Assembly (NCBI GenBank): GCA_016783285.1
Contig: JADHWW010000025.1
Coordinates: 1-22,723 of the forward strand
Source of the DNA: Anaerolineae bacterium
Lineage (GTDB): Bacteria > Chloroflexota > Anaerolineae > B4-G1
Reading direction: 5' to 3'
Length of the DNA stretch: 22,723 bases
Part shown: piece after piece, positions 14,200-20,989 of the stretch
How positions within the stretch are numbered: the stretch's first letter is position 1
Layout: every line of letters begins with the position of its first letter
Program-made: the position numbers and the translations under genes
The notes under the pieces: generated by a model
Seen by the model: only the letters and a program-made list of their open reading frames with translations
Databases searched by the model: none
Told to the model about the DNA's origin: nothing

Positions 14200-14973
14200 G
14201 TGCAGAAGTTTCATCTATTTGTCGCTGCGTTGATGCTGGTACTGGTCGCCTGCCAGGGAGGGACCGTGGGCGAGACTGACTTGTTGGAGTCGGGCCTTGC
14301 CCACCTGGAGGCAGGTGAGTATGCCGACGCAATCACCGACCTGGAAGCCGCGGTCGAGGCGGATCCAGGCAACAATGAGGCCCATTTTTTGCTGGGGCAG
14401 GCATACAACCAGGCTGGCGACCTGCGGAAGGCAACCGACGAGTTTCGCACAGTGCTGGCGCTCGACCCTGACAACGCCGCTGCACACCACAACCTGGGTG
14501 TGACCTACTTTCAATTGCAAGACCTTGGCGCTGCTGTTGCTCAGTTCGAGGCCGCGCTGGCATTGGATCCTGACGACCCCGACACCCATTACCAACTAGG
14601 TGCTACTTATCTCGTCATCGCGCTCTCAGGGGCCGACCCTATGGCCCTGCCTGACCTGCAACCCTTAGAGCAGGCAGTCGCCGAATTCGAGACTGCGCTG
14701 GAGTTAGAAGAGGGTATGCCTGAGGCACTCATCGGCATGGGGAACGTATACATCCAACAGGCAGACTACGCCGCCGCCATTGAGGTGCTGCAGCAGGCTA
14801 TTGAGCAGTCGCCGGATTCGCCACAGGCATACTACGCGCTGGGAGAAGCGTATGCCAGGAGCGGCGACACGGCAGGTGCCTGCGAGGCATACGACCATTT
14901 TCTGACGTTGAATCCGCCGTCAGATTGGCGAATCCAGGGCGAGCAGGCTATGGCCGCTCTGGGATGTCCATAA
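14200..14973 (+). CDS. TPR-repeat lipoprotein
   Basis: A 257-residue lipoprotein. The GTG start at 14200 is favoured over an ATG at 14188 because GGAGGG (14190-14195) then has correct spacing. Translation from GTG gives a short signal peptide ending in the lipobox LVAC, with Cys18 lipidated. The rest is a solenoid of about five to six tetratricopeptide repeats (for example NNEAHFLLGQAYNQAGDLRK and NAAAHHNLGVTYFQLQDLGA), broken by a short loop (GADPMALPDLQP). TPR lipoproteins act as protein-interaction scaffolds at the cell surface. The partner is unknown. It starts one base after the UlaG-like gene, suggesting shared regulation. Confidence 0.88.
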   Translation: MQKFHLFVAALMLVLVACQGGTVGETDLLESGLAHLEAGEYADAITDLEAAVEADPGNNEAHFLLGQAYNQAGDLRKATDEFRTVLALDPDNAAAHHNLGVTYFQLQDLGAAVAQFEAALALDPDDPDTHYQLGATYLVIALSGADPMALPDLQPLEQAVAEFETALELEEGMPEALIGMGNVYIQQADYAAAIEVLQQAIEQSPDSPQAYYALGEAYARSGDTAGACEAYDHFLTLNPPSDWRIQGEQAMAALGCP

Positions 14974-15043
14974 GCGCCCGGCAGGTACCCTTTTGGATGG
15001 GCTGGCCTTTGACCAGGCGTGTGATGGCCATTGAGGATCAGAT

Positions 15044-15343
15044 ATGTTCAAACTTCTGATGTCCTGGAATATCCGACCTGGCCACGAAGACGAGTGCTTC
15101 GAGTTCATCATACGGGAATTCGGGCCAGGGCTGGTTAAACTCGGAGTTCGACCCACCGACGCCTGGTACACTCAGTACGGTTCCCGTCCGCAGATTCTCA
15201 CAGGTGGTGTTGCAGAGGATTGGGAAAGCCTGCAACATGCCCTCGTTTCAGATGAATGGGGCAGGCTGAAGGAGAAACTGCTCACCTACGTGACCGACTA
15301 CAGCCAGAAGGTCATCCGCGCCAGTGGAGGGTTTCAGTTGTAG
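15044..15343 (+). CDS. Small conserved-looking protein, dimeric alpha/beta barrel candidate
   Basis: A 99-residue soluble protein that I do not recognise by name. It begins with strand MFKLLMSWNIRPGHEDECFE, then a helix (FIIREFGPGLVKLG), strands DAWYTQYGS and PQILTGGVAE, and ends with helical SLQHALVSDEWGRLKEKLLT. This alternation matches the ferredoxin-like fold of dimeric alpha/beta-barrel (ABM/NIPSNAP-like) proteins, but no catalytic motif stands out. GAGGA precedes the ATG at correct spacing. It lies 70 bases after the TPR gene with no clear promoter of its own, so read-through is possible. A hairpin follows between it and the convergent FmdB gene. Confidence 0.7.
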   Translation: MFKLLMSWNIRPGHEDECFEFIIREFGPGLVKLGVRPTDAWYTQYGSRPQILTGGVAEDWESLQHALVSDEWGRLKEKLLTYVTDYSQKVIRASGGFQL

Positions 15344-15386
15344 TGGGTTCAGCAAGGAAAATGGTCCCCACACGCTTTACGTAAAG

Positions 15387-15415
15387 GCGGGCGTGCCCGC
15401 AGTAGCCACGCCCGC
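15387..15415. terminator. Hairpin between convergent genes
   Basis: GCGGGCGTG (15387-15395) pairs perfectly with CACGCCCGC (15407-15415) around an 11-base loop. It lies between the ends of two convergent genes and could terminate both, though neither side has a strong T-run. Confidence 0.5.
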
Positions 15416-15435
15416 TCGTCTGTACGCGAAATCGG

Positions 15436-15729
15436 CTATTCGCTCTTTGCGCTGCTCTCGTCGGTGGATTCGTTCCCTGCAGAAGTTTTCGCTGGCTCCG
15501 CAGAAGTTTTCGTTGGTTCCTTGGTGCTCGCTGTACCTGAGGTGGATGATTTGGCCCGGTTGTCGGTGACGTAGAAACCCGAACCTTTGAAGATGATACC
15601 CACAGGTTGGACCAGGCGGTGTACATTGCCCCCACACTCAGGGCAGACCTGCACCGGGTCGTCATTCATATGCTGCCGGCGCTCGAATCGCACACCACAA
15701 TCCTCACACTGATACTCGTACAACGGCAT
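15436..15729 (-). CDS. FmdB-family zinc ribbon protein
   Basis: A 97-residue protein with the FmdB/CxxC_CxxC_SSSS zinc ribbon at its N-terminus. MPLYEYQCEDCG and CPECGG supply the four Zn ligands (Cys 8, 11, 29, 32). The sequence then continues through the usual GSGFYVTDNR and ends in a Ser/Thr/Lys-rich tail (about residues 60-97) with no predicted structure. The family is a widespread putative regulatory protein of unknown target, first noted beside formamidase/formylmethanofuran genes. It is transcribed alone from its own promoter, divergent from the PIG-L gene. The Shine-Dalgarno GGAGG lies somewhat far upstream (about 10 bases). Confidence 0.88.
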   Translation of the reverse strand: MPLYEYQCEDCGVRFERRQHMNDDPVQVCPECGGNVHRLVQPVGIIFKGSGFYVTDNRAKSSTSGTASTKEPTKTSAEPAKTSAGNESTDESSAKSE

Positions 15730-15766
15730 ACCTCACCAACCTCCTGCCGGATTTCGCCAACGGCAT

Positions 15767-15795
15767 ATTATACCGCGAACAGGACACTTGTGCAA
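15767..15795 (-). promoter_or_regulatory. Promoter of the FmdB-like gene
   Basis: On the minus strand TTGCAC (15790-15795) and TATAAT (15767-15772) are 17 bases apart, giving a start site near 15760 and a leader of about 30 bases. The -35 box covers the GTG start codon of the divergent PIG-L gene. Confidence 0.6.
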
Positions 15796-16539
15796 ACGTC
15801 AACTCTTTCCTATGCCCACCTCTACCTCTCCCCCCACATGGATGACGCTGTCCTCTCGTGCGGGGGGCGTATCTGGCAACAGGTGCAGGCCGGCGAGCGC
15901 GTGCTGGTGGTGACGGTCTTCGCTGCCCCTCCTGCCCCGGGCTCACCGCTCTCCTCATTCGCTCAGGAACTGCACACACGATGGGACTATCCGGCTGATG
16001 CAGTCACCAGGAGGCAGAAGGAGGATCTGGCAGCGTTGGCTCTCCTCGGGACAGAGACAGTTCATTGGCCCTACACCGACTGCATCTACCGGCGGGCCTC
16101 TGATGGCGGTTTCCTCTATGCCAGTGAGGAGGCACTGTGGGGGGATGTACACCCAGTGGACAAAGGCCTGGTCGCAGAATTGGGGGCCCGGCTGGCGGCG
16201 CTGCCACTGATACAGAATAGCGCAGTATACGCGCCGCTGGGGGTCGGGCAACACGTGGACCACAAAATTGTGCGCTGTGCAGCGAAGGGCTCTGGACACG
16301 CGTTGGCCCACTACGAAGACTTTCCCTACGCGGAGCAAGCCGCGCTGACGAAGGGACAATACCGGCCAGAGTTGATTTTGCTCTCCGAGGAGGCGTTGGA
16401 AGCCAAGATCGCCGCCATCGCCTGCTACCGCTCGCAACTTAGCACTTTCTGGACCAACGCGGCGGAGATGGCGGCAGCAGTGCGGGCATTTGCGGAGCGG
16501 GCCGGCAGCGGCAGGCTGGCGGAGCGGTATTGGAAGTAG
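15790..16539 (+). CDS. PIG-L family deacetylase
   Basis: A 249-residue PIG-L/LmbE-type Zn-dependent N-deacetylase. The metal motif SPHMDDAVLSCGG has Asp/His ligands around residues 16-19. The second motif GVGQHVDH supplies His155, Asp157 and His158. Family members remove acetyl groups from N-acetylglucosamine moieties of small thiols, lipids or antibiotics. The substrate here is unknown. The open frame runs upstream to 15607, but that part overlaps the FmdB gene and lacks similarity. The GTG at 15790 is the best in-frame start before the domain, with AGGA about 6 bases upstream. A gene-end hairpin includes its stop codon. Confidence 0.85.
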   Translation: MQTSTLSYAHLYLSPHMDDAVLSCGGRIWQQVQAGERVLVVTVFAAPPAPGSPLSSFAQELHTRWDYPADAVTRRQKEDLAALALLGTETVHWPYTDCIYRRASDGGFLYASEEALWGDVHPVDKGLVAELGARLAALPLIQNSAVYAPLGVGQHVDHKIVRCAAKGSGHALAHYEDFPYAEQAALTKGQYRPELILLSEEALEAKIAAIACYRSQLSTFWTNAAEMAAAVRAFAERAGSGRLAERYWK

Positions 16540-16562
16540 GGGCGCGGTGGGCGCGCCCCTAC
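16536..16562. terminator. GC-rich hairpin between convergent genes
   Basis: GTAGGGGCGCG (16536-16546) pairs perfectly with CGCGCCCCTAC (16552-16562) around GTGGG. The stem includes the PIG-L stop codon and ends 8 bases before the stop of the convergent thioesterase gene. It has terminator-like placement and shares GTAGGGGC arms with the repeat at 8958-9012. Confidence 0.65.
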
Positions 16563-16570
16563 TCGCTGGT

Positions 16571-16987
16571 TCAAGGCGATGTTGAGCCTTCTTTCGCCTT
16601 CTCTTTCGCCTTTGCCCCAGCGATGAATCGCTGCTCGTCAATGACGAACCGCTCGTGGGTGGCCTCTCCAATCCGCTCTACCTCGTCCCACGCCTCGACG
16701 TGAAACTCTAGCCGGCGCCCCTCTACCTCCAGCAATTCGGCACGGGCGCGGACGCGCATACCCACTGGCGTGGGAGCCAGGTGCCGGACGTCAATCCGCC
16801 CACCCACGGAAGTCTGGCCCGGCGGAAGGCGGTCTGCCAATGCCTGCACCGCCGCACCTTCCATCAACCCGACCAGCGCGGGCGTGCCGAAGACGGGCAC
16901 CAACCCGCTGCCCCAGCGGGCAGCCGTGTCCGCCTCGTTCACGACTGTCTCTACTTCACCCGTCAGCCCGGGTGCGAGTTCGTCCAT
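16571..16987 (-). CDS. FlK-type hotdog thioesterase
   Basis: A 138-residue single hotdog-fold acyl-CoA thioesterase resembling fluoroacetyl-CoA thioesterase FlK. The FlK catalytic residues Thr42, Glu50 and His76 correspond, at a constant offset of seven, to Thr35 (GTPALVGLMEGAA), Glu43 and His69 (DVRHLAPTPVG) here. Bacterial relatives are mostly of unknown specificity and act on small acyl-CoAs. Fluoroacetyl-CoA need not be the substrate. The C-terminal tail is Lys/Ala-rich. Its Shine-Dalgarno GAGGTGA overlaps the stop of the upstream membrane-protein gene (3-base gap), so it is the third gene of the RidA operon. Confidence 0.88.
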   Translation of the reverse strand: MDELAPGLTGEVETVVNEADTAARWGSGLVPVFGTPALVGLMEGAAVQALADRLPPGQTSVGGRIDVRHLAPTPVGMRVRARAELLEVEGRRLEFHVEAWDEVERIGEATHERFVIDEQRFIAGAKAKEKAKEGSTSP

Positions 16988-16990
16988 CGG

Positions 16991-18304
16991 TCACCTCGCC
17001 AGAAACGGGATAATGAACTTAAACAGACAATACACATCCAGAGTCGCCAGCCCGACGAAGAGGGCAGTTGTCGCCCATGGACACATTCTTTGCGGCAACA
17101 CCCCCGCCAGCCTGTCCAGTCCCAACGCAGCCGCCATCCCGATGGGGATGAGAGCCGGAAATAGATAACGGCCCTGGTGCTGGACAAAGGTCAGGTTGTA
17201 TCCCAGGAATTCGAGCAGTATAAGAAAAGCCAGGACGAGAAGCAAGATCAGGCTGGCACGTTGGAACGGAGCCAACCTGGGGCGACGCCGGTCGAACAGC
17301 CACCACAGAAAGCCAGCGACCAGAAGGGCAGAGAGCAGGGCCAGGGCTTTGTAAATGCGGGCCGGGAGTACCACGCCCATCCAGCCAAACTGTCCCCAGA
17401 AACTCTGAAAGGTCGTGCGAGCCATCTGGCTCAGCAACCCGCCCCAACCGTAAAGTGCCAGCCACTCGGAGGAGCGCGGCTGCCCCGCGACGATTTCACC
17501 GTGTCGCACCCACCCCAGCGGGTCGTGCCAGCCGTAGGTAAGCCCGTTGCGGATGAACCAGGGCGCAGAGAGCAGCAGCGCCGGGACGAGCAACCAGGCC
17601 AGTTGTCCCACCGCCCATCCCCACGTCTGGCGCTCCTGCCGACGGCGGACCAGCACCGCAAACACGGCCACCGCCACGACGCCGTAGGCCGTGGTTTTGG
17701 TCAGCAACACCGCCGCCAGCAGCAATCCGATGGGCCACGGCCGGTCACGGCCTCCGCCGATATAGGCCACCAGCGCCCACAGCGTGCCCCCCACCACGAG
17801 TTCTCCCAACGCGTCGTTGTTCACCCCGGCGGTCATCGCCACGTGCTGGGGGATGAAAGCGATGCAGGCGGCCGCCATCAGTGCCAACTCGGGCTGCGCC
17901 GGGAAGATCGCTCGCACTGTCCCGAAAGCGATCAGCAGCAGACTGGCCCCAAACAGCACCGACAGCAGCCGCAGCGGCAATACCGCGCCGCCGAAGAGCC
18001 GGTACACAGGGGCCGCCAGCAGGTAGTAGAGCGGCGGCTGGTGGTCCTCGTACTCCAGCGGTTCAACGGGAAGTTCTGGCGGGAAGCCGTCCGACTTGAG
18101 ACGTTCCAGGTACGCCTGGTCGTAGTCACCTGGTTCCAGCACCGGGAAACCCCGGCCCTCGGCCAGCGCACGGACGTAATTGTAGTGGGCGGGCTCGTCG
18201 GGGACCTGCCAGGTAGGGGTGAGAGCCGCGTAGAGAATACCAATCGCGGCGTAGATGGCGACGATGGCGACCAGGAGGACGCAGAGGAAAGGTCTCGGGC
18301 TCAC
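16991..18304 (-). CDS. DUF2142/GT-C family membrane glycosyltransferase-like protein
   Basis: A protein of about 437 residues with roughly ten hydrophobic segments. A first helix is followed by a large outside loop beginning TPTWQVPDEPAHYNYVRALA, the DUF2142-type signature in which the acidic DE pair stands where GT-C enzymes bind metal or the sugar phosphate. EDHQPPLYYLLAAPVYRLFG follows, and then a series of membrane helices. It most likely transfers a sugar from a polyprenyl-phosphate donor onto an extracytoplasmic acceptor. The start is uncertain. GTG at 18304 begins just before the first helix and has a TACAAT 7 bases upstream. GTG at 18331 would overlap the RidA stop. It sits between ridA and the thioesterase in one operon. 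Confidence 0.8.
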   Translation of the reverse strand: MSPRPFLCVLLVAIVAIYAAIGILYAALTPTWQVPDEPAHYNYVRALAEGRGFPVLEPGDYDQAYLERLKSDGFPPELPVEPLEYEDHQPPLYYLLAAPVYRLFGGAVLPLRLLSVLFGASLLLIAFGTVRAIFPAQPELALMAAACIAFIPQHVAMTAGVNNDALGELVVGGTLWALVAYIGGGRDRPWPIGLLLAAVLLTKTTAYGVVAVAVFAVLVRRRQERQTWGWAVGQLAWLLVPALLLSAPWFIRNGLTYGWHDPLGWVRHGEIVAGQPRSSEWLALYGWGGLLSQMARTTFQSFWGQFGWMGVVLPARIYKALALLSALLVAGFLWWLFDRRRPRLAPFQRASLILLLVLAFLILLEFLGYNLTFVQHQGRYLFPALIPIGMAAALGLDRLAGVLPQRMCPWATTALFVGLATLDVYCLFKFIIPFLAR

Positions 18305-18323
18305 GAGGGCTATTGTACCCGCC

Positions 18324-18710
18324 TCAGTCACACGCCTCGGCCACCGCCTCGATCTCGACCCGTCCCTCCAGTGGCAGCGCCGCCACCTGTACCGCCGAGC
18401 GGGCGGGCGGGCCATCTGGGAAGAACTCGGCGTATACCCCGTTCATCCGGGTGAACTCTCCGATGTCCTGCAGGAAGACTGTGGTCTTGACCACGTGCTC
18501 CAGGCAGGATCCGCCCGCCTCCAGCACCGCTTTGACGTTCTCCAACGCCTGGCGCGTCTGGCTCTCGATGTCCGGGCCGGCGAACTCCTTCGTGCCCGGC
18601 ACAACGCCTAATTGCCCAGCGGTGAAGATGAAATCGCCCACGCGCACTCCCTGCGAGTACGGCCCGACCGCCGCCGGCGCCTTGTCTGTGGCAATGATCT
18701 GTTTGTTCAC
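18324..18710 (-). CDS. ridA: RidA family enamine/imine deaminase
   Basis: A 128-residue Rid/YjgF/UK114 protein that hydrolyses reactive 2-aminoacrylate-type enamines and imines released by PLP enzymes. VNKQIIATDKAPAAVGPYSQ is the typical start. TAGQLGVVPGT and QALENVKAVLEAGGS follow. PPARSAVQVAALPLEGRVEI contains the conserved Arg that binds the substrate carboxylate. The GTG start at 18710 is preceded by GGAGG at proper spacing. The longer frame to 18776 crosses a dispersed repeat and is rejected. It is the first gene of a minus-strand operon with the DUF2142 protein and the thioesterase, behind a strong promoter. The protein is cytoplasmic and trimeric in the family. Confidence 0.93.
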   Translation of the reverse strand: MNKQIIATDKAPAAVGPYSQGVRVGDFIFTAGQLGVVPGTKEFAGPDIESQTRQALENVKAVLEAGGSCLEHVVKTTVFLQDIGEFTRMNGVYAEFFPDGPPARSAVQVAALPLEGRVEIEAVAEACD

Positions 18711-18728
18711 TTGTGCCTCCTTGAACAC

Positions 18729-18755
18729 ATCTACCCCGCGAAATCCGGAAGACCC
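18729..18755 (-). repeat. 27-base dispersed repeat, copy 2
   Basis: This is a perfect inverted copy of 6336-6362 (the minus strand reads GGGTCTTCCGGATTTCGCGG and seven more bases). It lies in the untranslated leader of ridA, 18 bases before the GTG start. Confidence 0.8.
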
Positions 18756-18824
18756 GATACTGACTACCGCTTCCACAGCATGGGTAGAAATCCGTTGATG
18801 TCCTGGAATCCATGCTCTAACCAG

Positions 18825-18853
18825 ATTATATAGCGGCAGCGGGATGAAGTCAA
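18825..18853 (-). promoter_or_regulatory. Promoter of the ridA operon
   Basis: On the minus strand TTGACT (18848-18853) and TATAAT (18825-18830) are 17 bases apart. The start site would be near 18818. The first transcribed bases include AGCATGG (18810-18816), which can pair with CCATGCT (18777-18783) to form a 5' stem, and the dispersed repeat follows. Confidence 0.7.
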
Positions 18854-18877
18854 ACGACCGGGGAGAGCCATCTCAAA

Positions 18878-18907
18878 TTGGCGCAGCAAAGGCAGTTGCG
18901 TTATAAT
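18878..18907 (+). promoter_or_regulatory. Promoter giving a leaderless mRNA
   Basis: TTGGCG (18878-18883) and TATAAT (18902-18907) are 18 bases apart. Only six bases separate the -10 box from the ATG at 18914, so transcription should begin at or next to the A of the start codon. No Shine-Dalgarno site is possible. Confidence 0.65.
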
Positions 18908-18913
18908 TGAGTT

Positions 18914-19228
18914 ATGACCCAGTTACATCGTCTTCGCCTGTGGTTTGTGTTGGCGCTGGTTGTGGTGCTCATCGCTGCTGCGGTGTTATGGCTGCGTGGC
19001 ATGCTGCCCGGCGGCACAGCCCTCACCTCGCCCATACCCCCACCCCCACGCACTTCAGAGGGGGCATCGCCGCTCCCCACCCCGACTCCCGCCTCATCTA
19101 CGTCTGCAGCAGCCCCTCTTTCCTCCTATACCGGCGCTGTGGCAGCCTTGTTGTGGGTAGCACTGGGTGTCGTGCTAGCCCTGGGCATCGCTCTCGTCAT
19201 CCTGCGCTGGTACCGCCGCGCCACGTGA
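18914..19228 (+). CDS. Small two-helix membrane protein
   Basis: A 104-residue protein of unknown function. It has two hydrophobic helices (about residues 10-29 and 74-97) joined by a Pro/Ser/Thr-rich segment (PIPPPPRTSEGASPLPTPTP) and ends in a basic RWYRRAT. The layout suggests both ends inside and the linker outside. It begins directly behind a promoter with no leader. Its stop TGA overlaps the ATG of the GT39 glycosyltransferase by one base, so the two are translationally coupled and probably work together, for example as an accessory subunit. No homologue is recognised. Confidence 0.75.
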   Translation: MTQLHRLRLWFVLALVVVLIAAAVLWLRGMLPGGTALTSPIPPPPRTSEGASPLPTPTPASSTSAAAPLSSYTGAVAALLWVALGVVLALGIALVILRWYRRAT

Positions 19229-20817
19229 TGGTCCGCTCCCGTTCTCACTACCTCGTTGCCATCGGCCTGTTGGCGCTGGCAGCCTTTGCCGTGCGTGCCG
19301 TGTCCCTCAATGTCCAGCCGCTCTGGCGGGACGAGGTGGATGCGCTGCGTTTCGCCACCGTGCCCTGGCCGGAGATGCTCTCCACCTTCACGCGCCCTGG
19401 CTGGAACGGCCCGCTCTACTTTCTGCTGTTGCGCGGCTGGGTCGCGCTCGCCGGCACGAGCGAGTACGCTTTACGTTTCTTCTCGCTCGCTTTCGGTGTT
19501 CTCTGCGTGCCGCTGGTCTACGCGCTAGGGTATCGCCTGTTCAACCGGCCTGTGGGGTTCTTCGCCGCGCTGCTGGCAGCCACTTCTCCCTACCTGACCT
19601 GGTATAGCCAGGAGGTAAAAATGTACACGCTGGTGCCGGCGTTGGTCCTGCTGGCGGTTTACGGACTGCGCCGCGCTGTCGAAGGAGAGGGCTACCATTG
19701 GTGGGCGGTGCAGGTTGTCGCCACCAGCCTGGCCTTCTACTCCCACATCTGGGCAGCCCTGCTGATCCCCATCCAGGTACTTCTCTCCCTCGCCTGGTGG
19801 CCCCAGACACGCAGACAATGGGGCGGTGCGCTGGCCAGCCTGGCCTGTCTCACCCTGCCCTACCTGCCGTTGGCCGTCTGGCAGGCCCCGCTGGTGCTCC
19901 AGACCCGCGAGACTGGCTTTTACCCCTATGCGCTGGACGAGATGGTGGAGATTCTGCTCAACGGCTGGAGCGCGGGGATGGACGGGTGGGGCTTGCCCTG
20001 GGGCGCGGTGCTGATGGGCGCGCTGGCTATGTGGGGGCTGGCGAGCCCACTGGTGGGAATCCCCTACGTAGGACAAGTTGCCAACTTGTCCTACGCGAGG
20101 ACAAAGGGACTGGAAGATCGCCTGGCGCTGGTATGCTGGCTCGTGACCCCGCTGCTGGTCGTGTGGCTCATCTCGCTGCGGCAGCCGCTCTTCACCGACC
20201 GTTACCTGATCTGGGCCGCGCTGGCCTTCTATCTGCTGGTCGCTCTGGGATTGGCCTCCCTTCGGTGCTGCGGGGGCTGGGGCCGTTGGGCGGTGGTGCT
20301 CCTGGTGACCATTATCCTCGTATTCAATGGCGCTAACCTGCGGCGGCAGGCCACCGTTCCAACAAAGGCCGACTTTCGCGCTGCTGCCGCCTATGTGGCT
20401 GGCTATCGTACGCCTGATGCCCCTATTGTGCTCCAGGCCCCCGGCGCAGACTACCCCTGCAAGTGGTACTTGCCACTCGTCACGTCCGACCATCGCGCGT
20501 TCGGTGAATTGATCATCTTTCAGATCCCCTACGGCAGATATACCTTCGACTATTACTTCCCCATGGAGAAATACCCCTGGGGCGAGGGGTTATACACCAA
20601 CCACCGTGTCCCAGATGGCTCGTATCTGATGAGCGAACAGGAGGCCGCGTACCGCATGCAGGAGATGACGGCAGGGTACAATACGGTCTGGTTGGTCGCC
20701 ACCGAGATGGAGATGTGGGACGAGCGCGGACTGGTGCAGGCGTGGCTGGAGGCGAACGCGCGACGGGTGGACGAAGCGCACTTTACGCGGGTGGATGTGT
20801 ACCGGTACGTCAAGTAA
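19228..20817 (+). CDS. GT39/ArnT-like membrane glycosyltransferase
   Basis: A 529-residue GT-C enzyme with about eleven membrane helices and a C-terminal soluble domain (about residues 370-529). After the first helix, NVQPLWRDEVDAL (WRDE at 33-36) carries the acidic motif of the ArnT/PMT superfamily. GPLYFLLLRGWVALAGTSEY and YSQEVKMYTL are further family landmarks. It should transfer a sugar from a polyprenyl-phosphate donor to a surface glycan, lipid or protein. The frame is open to 18907, but ATG 19228 overlaps the stop of the small membrane protein and matches the family start. A 29-base palindrome at 20067-20095 lies inside the gene and adds about ten residues (VGQVANLSYA) without breaking the frame. 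Confidence 0.88.
   Translation: MVRSRSHYLVAIGLLALAAFAVRAVSLNVQPLWRDEVDALRFATVPWPEMLSTFTRPGWNGPLYFLLLRGWVALAGTSEYALRFFSLAFGVLCVPLVYALGYRLFNRPVGFFAALLAATSPYLTWYSQEVKMYTLVPALVLLAVYGLRRAVEGEGYHWWAVQVVATSLAFYSHIWAALLIPIQVLLSLAWWPQTRRQWGGALASLACLTLPYLPLAVWQAPLVLQTRETGFYPYALDEMVEILLNGWSAGMDGWGLPWGAVLMGALAMWGLASPLVGIPYVGQVANLSYARTKGLEDRLALVCWLVTPLLVVWLISLRQPLFTDRYLIWAALAFYLLVALGLASLRCCGGWGRWAVVLLVTIILVFNGANLRRQATVPTKADFRAAAAYVAGYRTPDAPIVLQAPGADYPCKWYLPLVTSDHRAFGELIIFQIPYGRYTFDYYFPMEKYPWGEGLYTNHRVPDGSYLMSEQEAAYRMQEMTAGYNTVWLVATEMEMWDERGLVQAWLEANARRVDEAHFTRVDVYRYVK
20067..20095. repeat. Perfect palindrome inside the GT39 gene
   Basis: CGTAGGACAAGTTG and its exact reverse complement CAACTTGTCCTACG flank a single C, giving a 29-base near-perfect inverted repeat. 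It encodes VGQVANLSYA within a loop between predicted helices. Similar GTAGGACAAGTTG palindromes are, as far as I know, intergenic repeats in related genomes. Confidence 0.8.
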
Positions 20818-20910
20818 GCGAGGTTGATGAACTGGCTCAACGCCTTGGACGGGCTTCGAGGAGCCTTAGAGGCGCTCAGAACTGCTACGATTCTCCCGGG
20901 CGTTATGCAT

Positions 20911-20939
20911 TTGTGCTAGGGCCGCCATTGGTCTATAAT
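20911..20939 (+). promoter_or_regulatory. Promoter of the truncated MBL gene
   Basis: TTGTGC (20911-20916) and a consensus TATAAT (20934-20939) are 17 bases apart, with a start site near 20946. The 93 bases between the GT39 stop and this promoter contain no recognisable gene. Confidence 0.55.
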
Positions 20940-20989
20940 CCTATGAGTACTTACAGGCAATTTGTCCCACAGCCAGGAGGAGGTGATAT

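Noticed and set aside
15607..15789. N-terminal extension of the PIG-L protein
   Set aside because: It overlaps the FmdB gene and its promoter on the other strand and has no PIG-L similarity. GTG 15790 is a better start.
16571..16987. Fluoroacetate resistance function for the thioesterase
   Set aside because: The catalytic residues match FlK, but no fluorinase or fluorometabolite gene is near, and most homologues act on other acyl-CoAs.
17177..18454. 425-codon plus-strand open frame
   Set aside because: It lies opposite the DUF2142/GT-C gene. The composition is Gln/Arg/His-rich with no hydrophobic or domain pattern.
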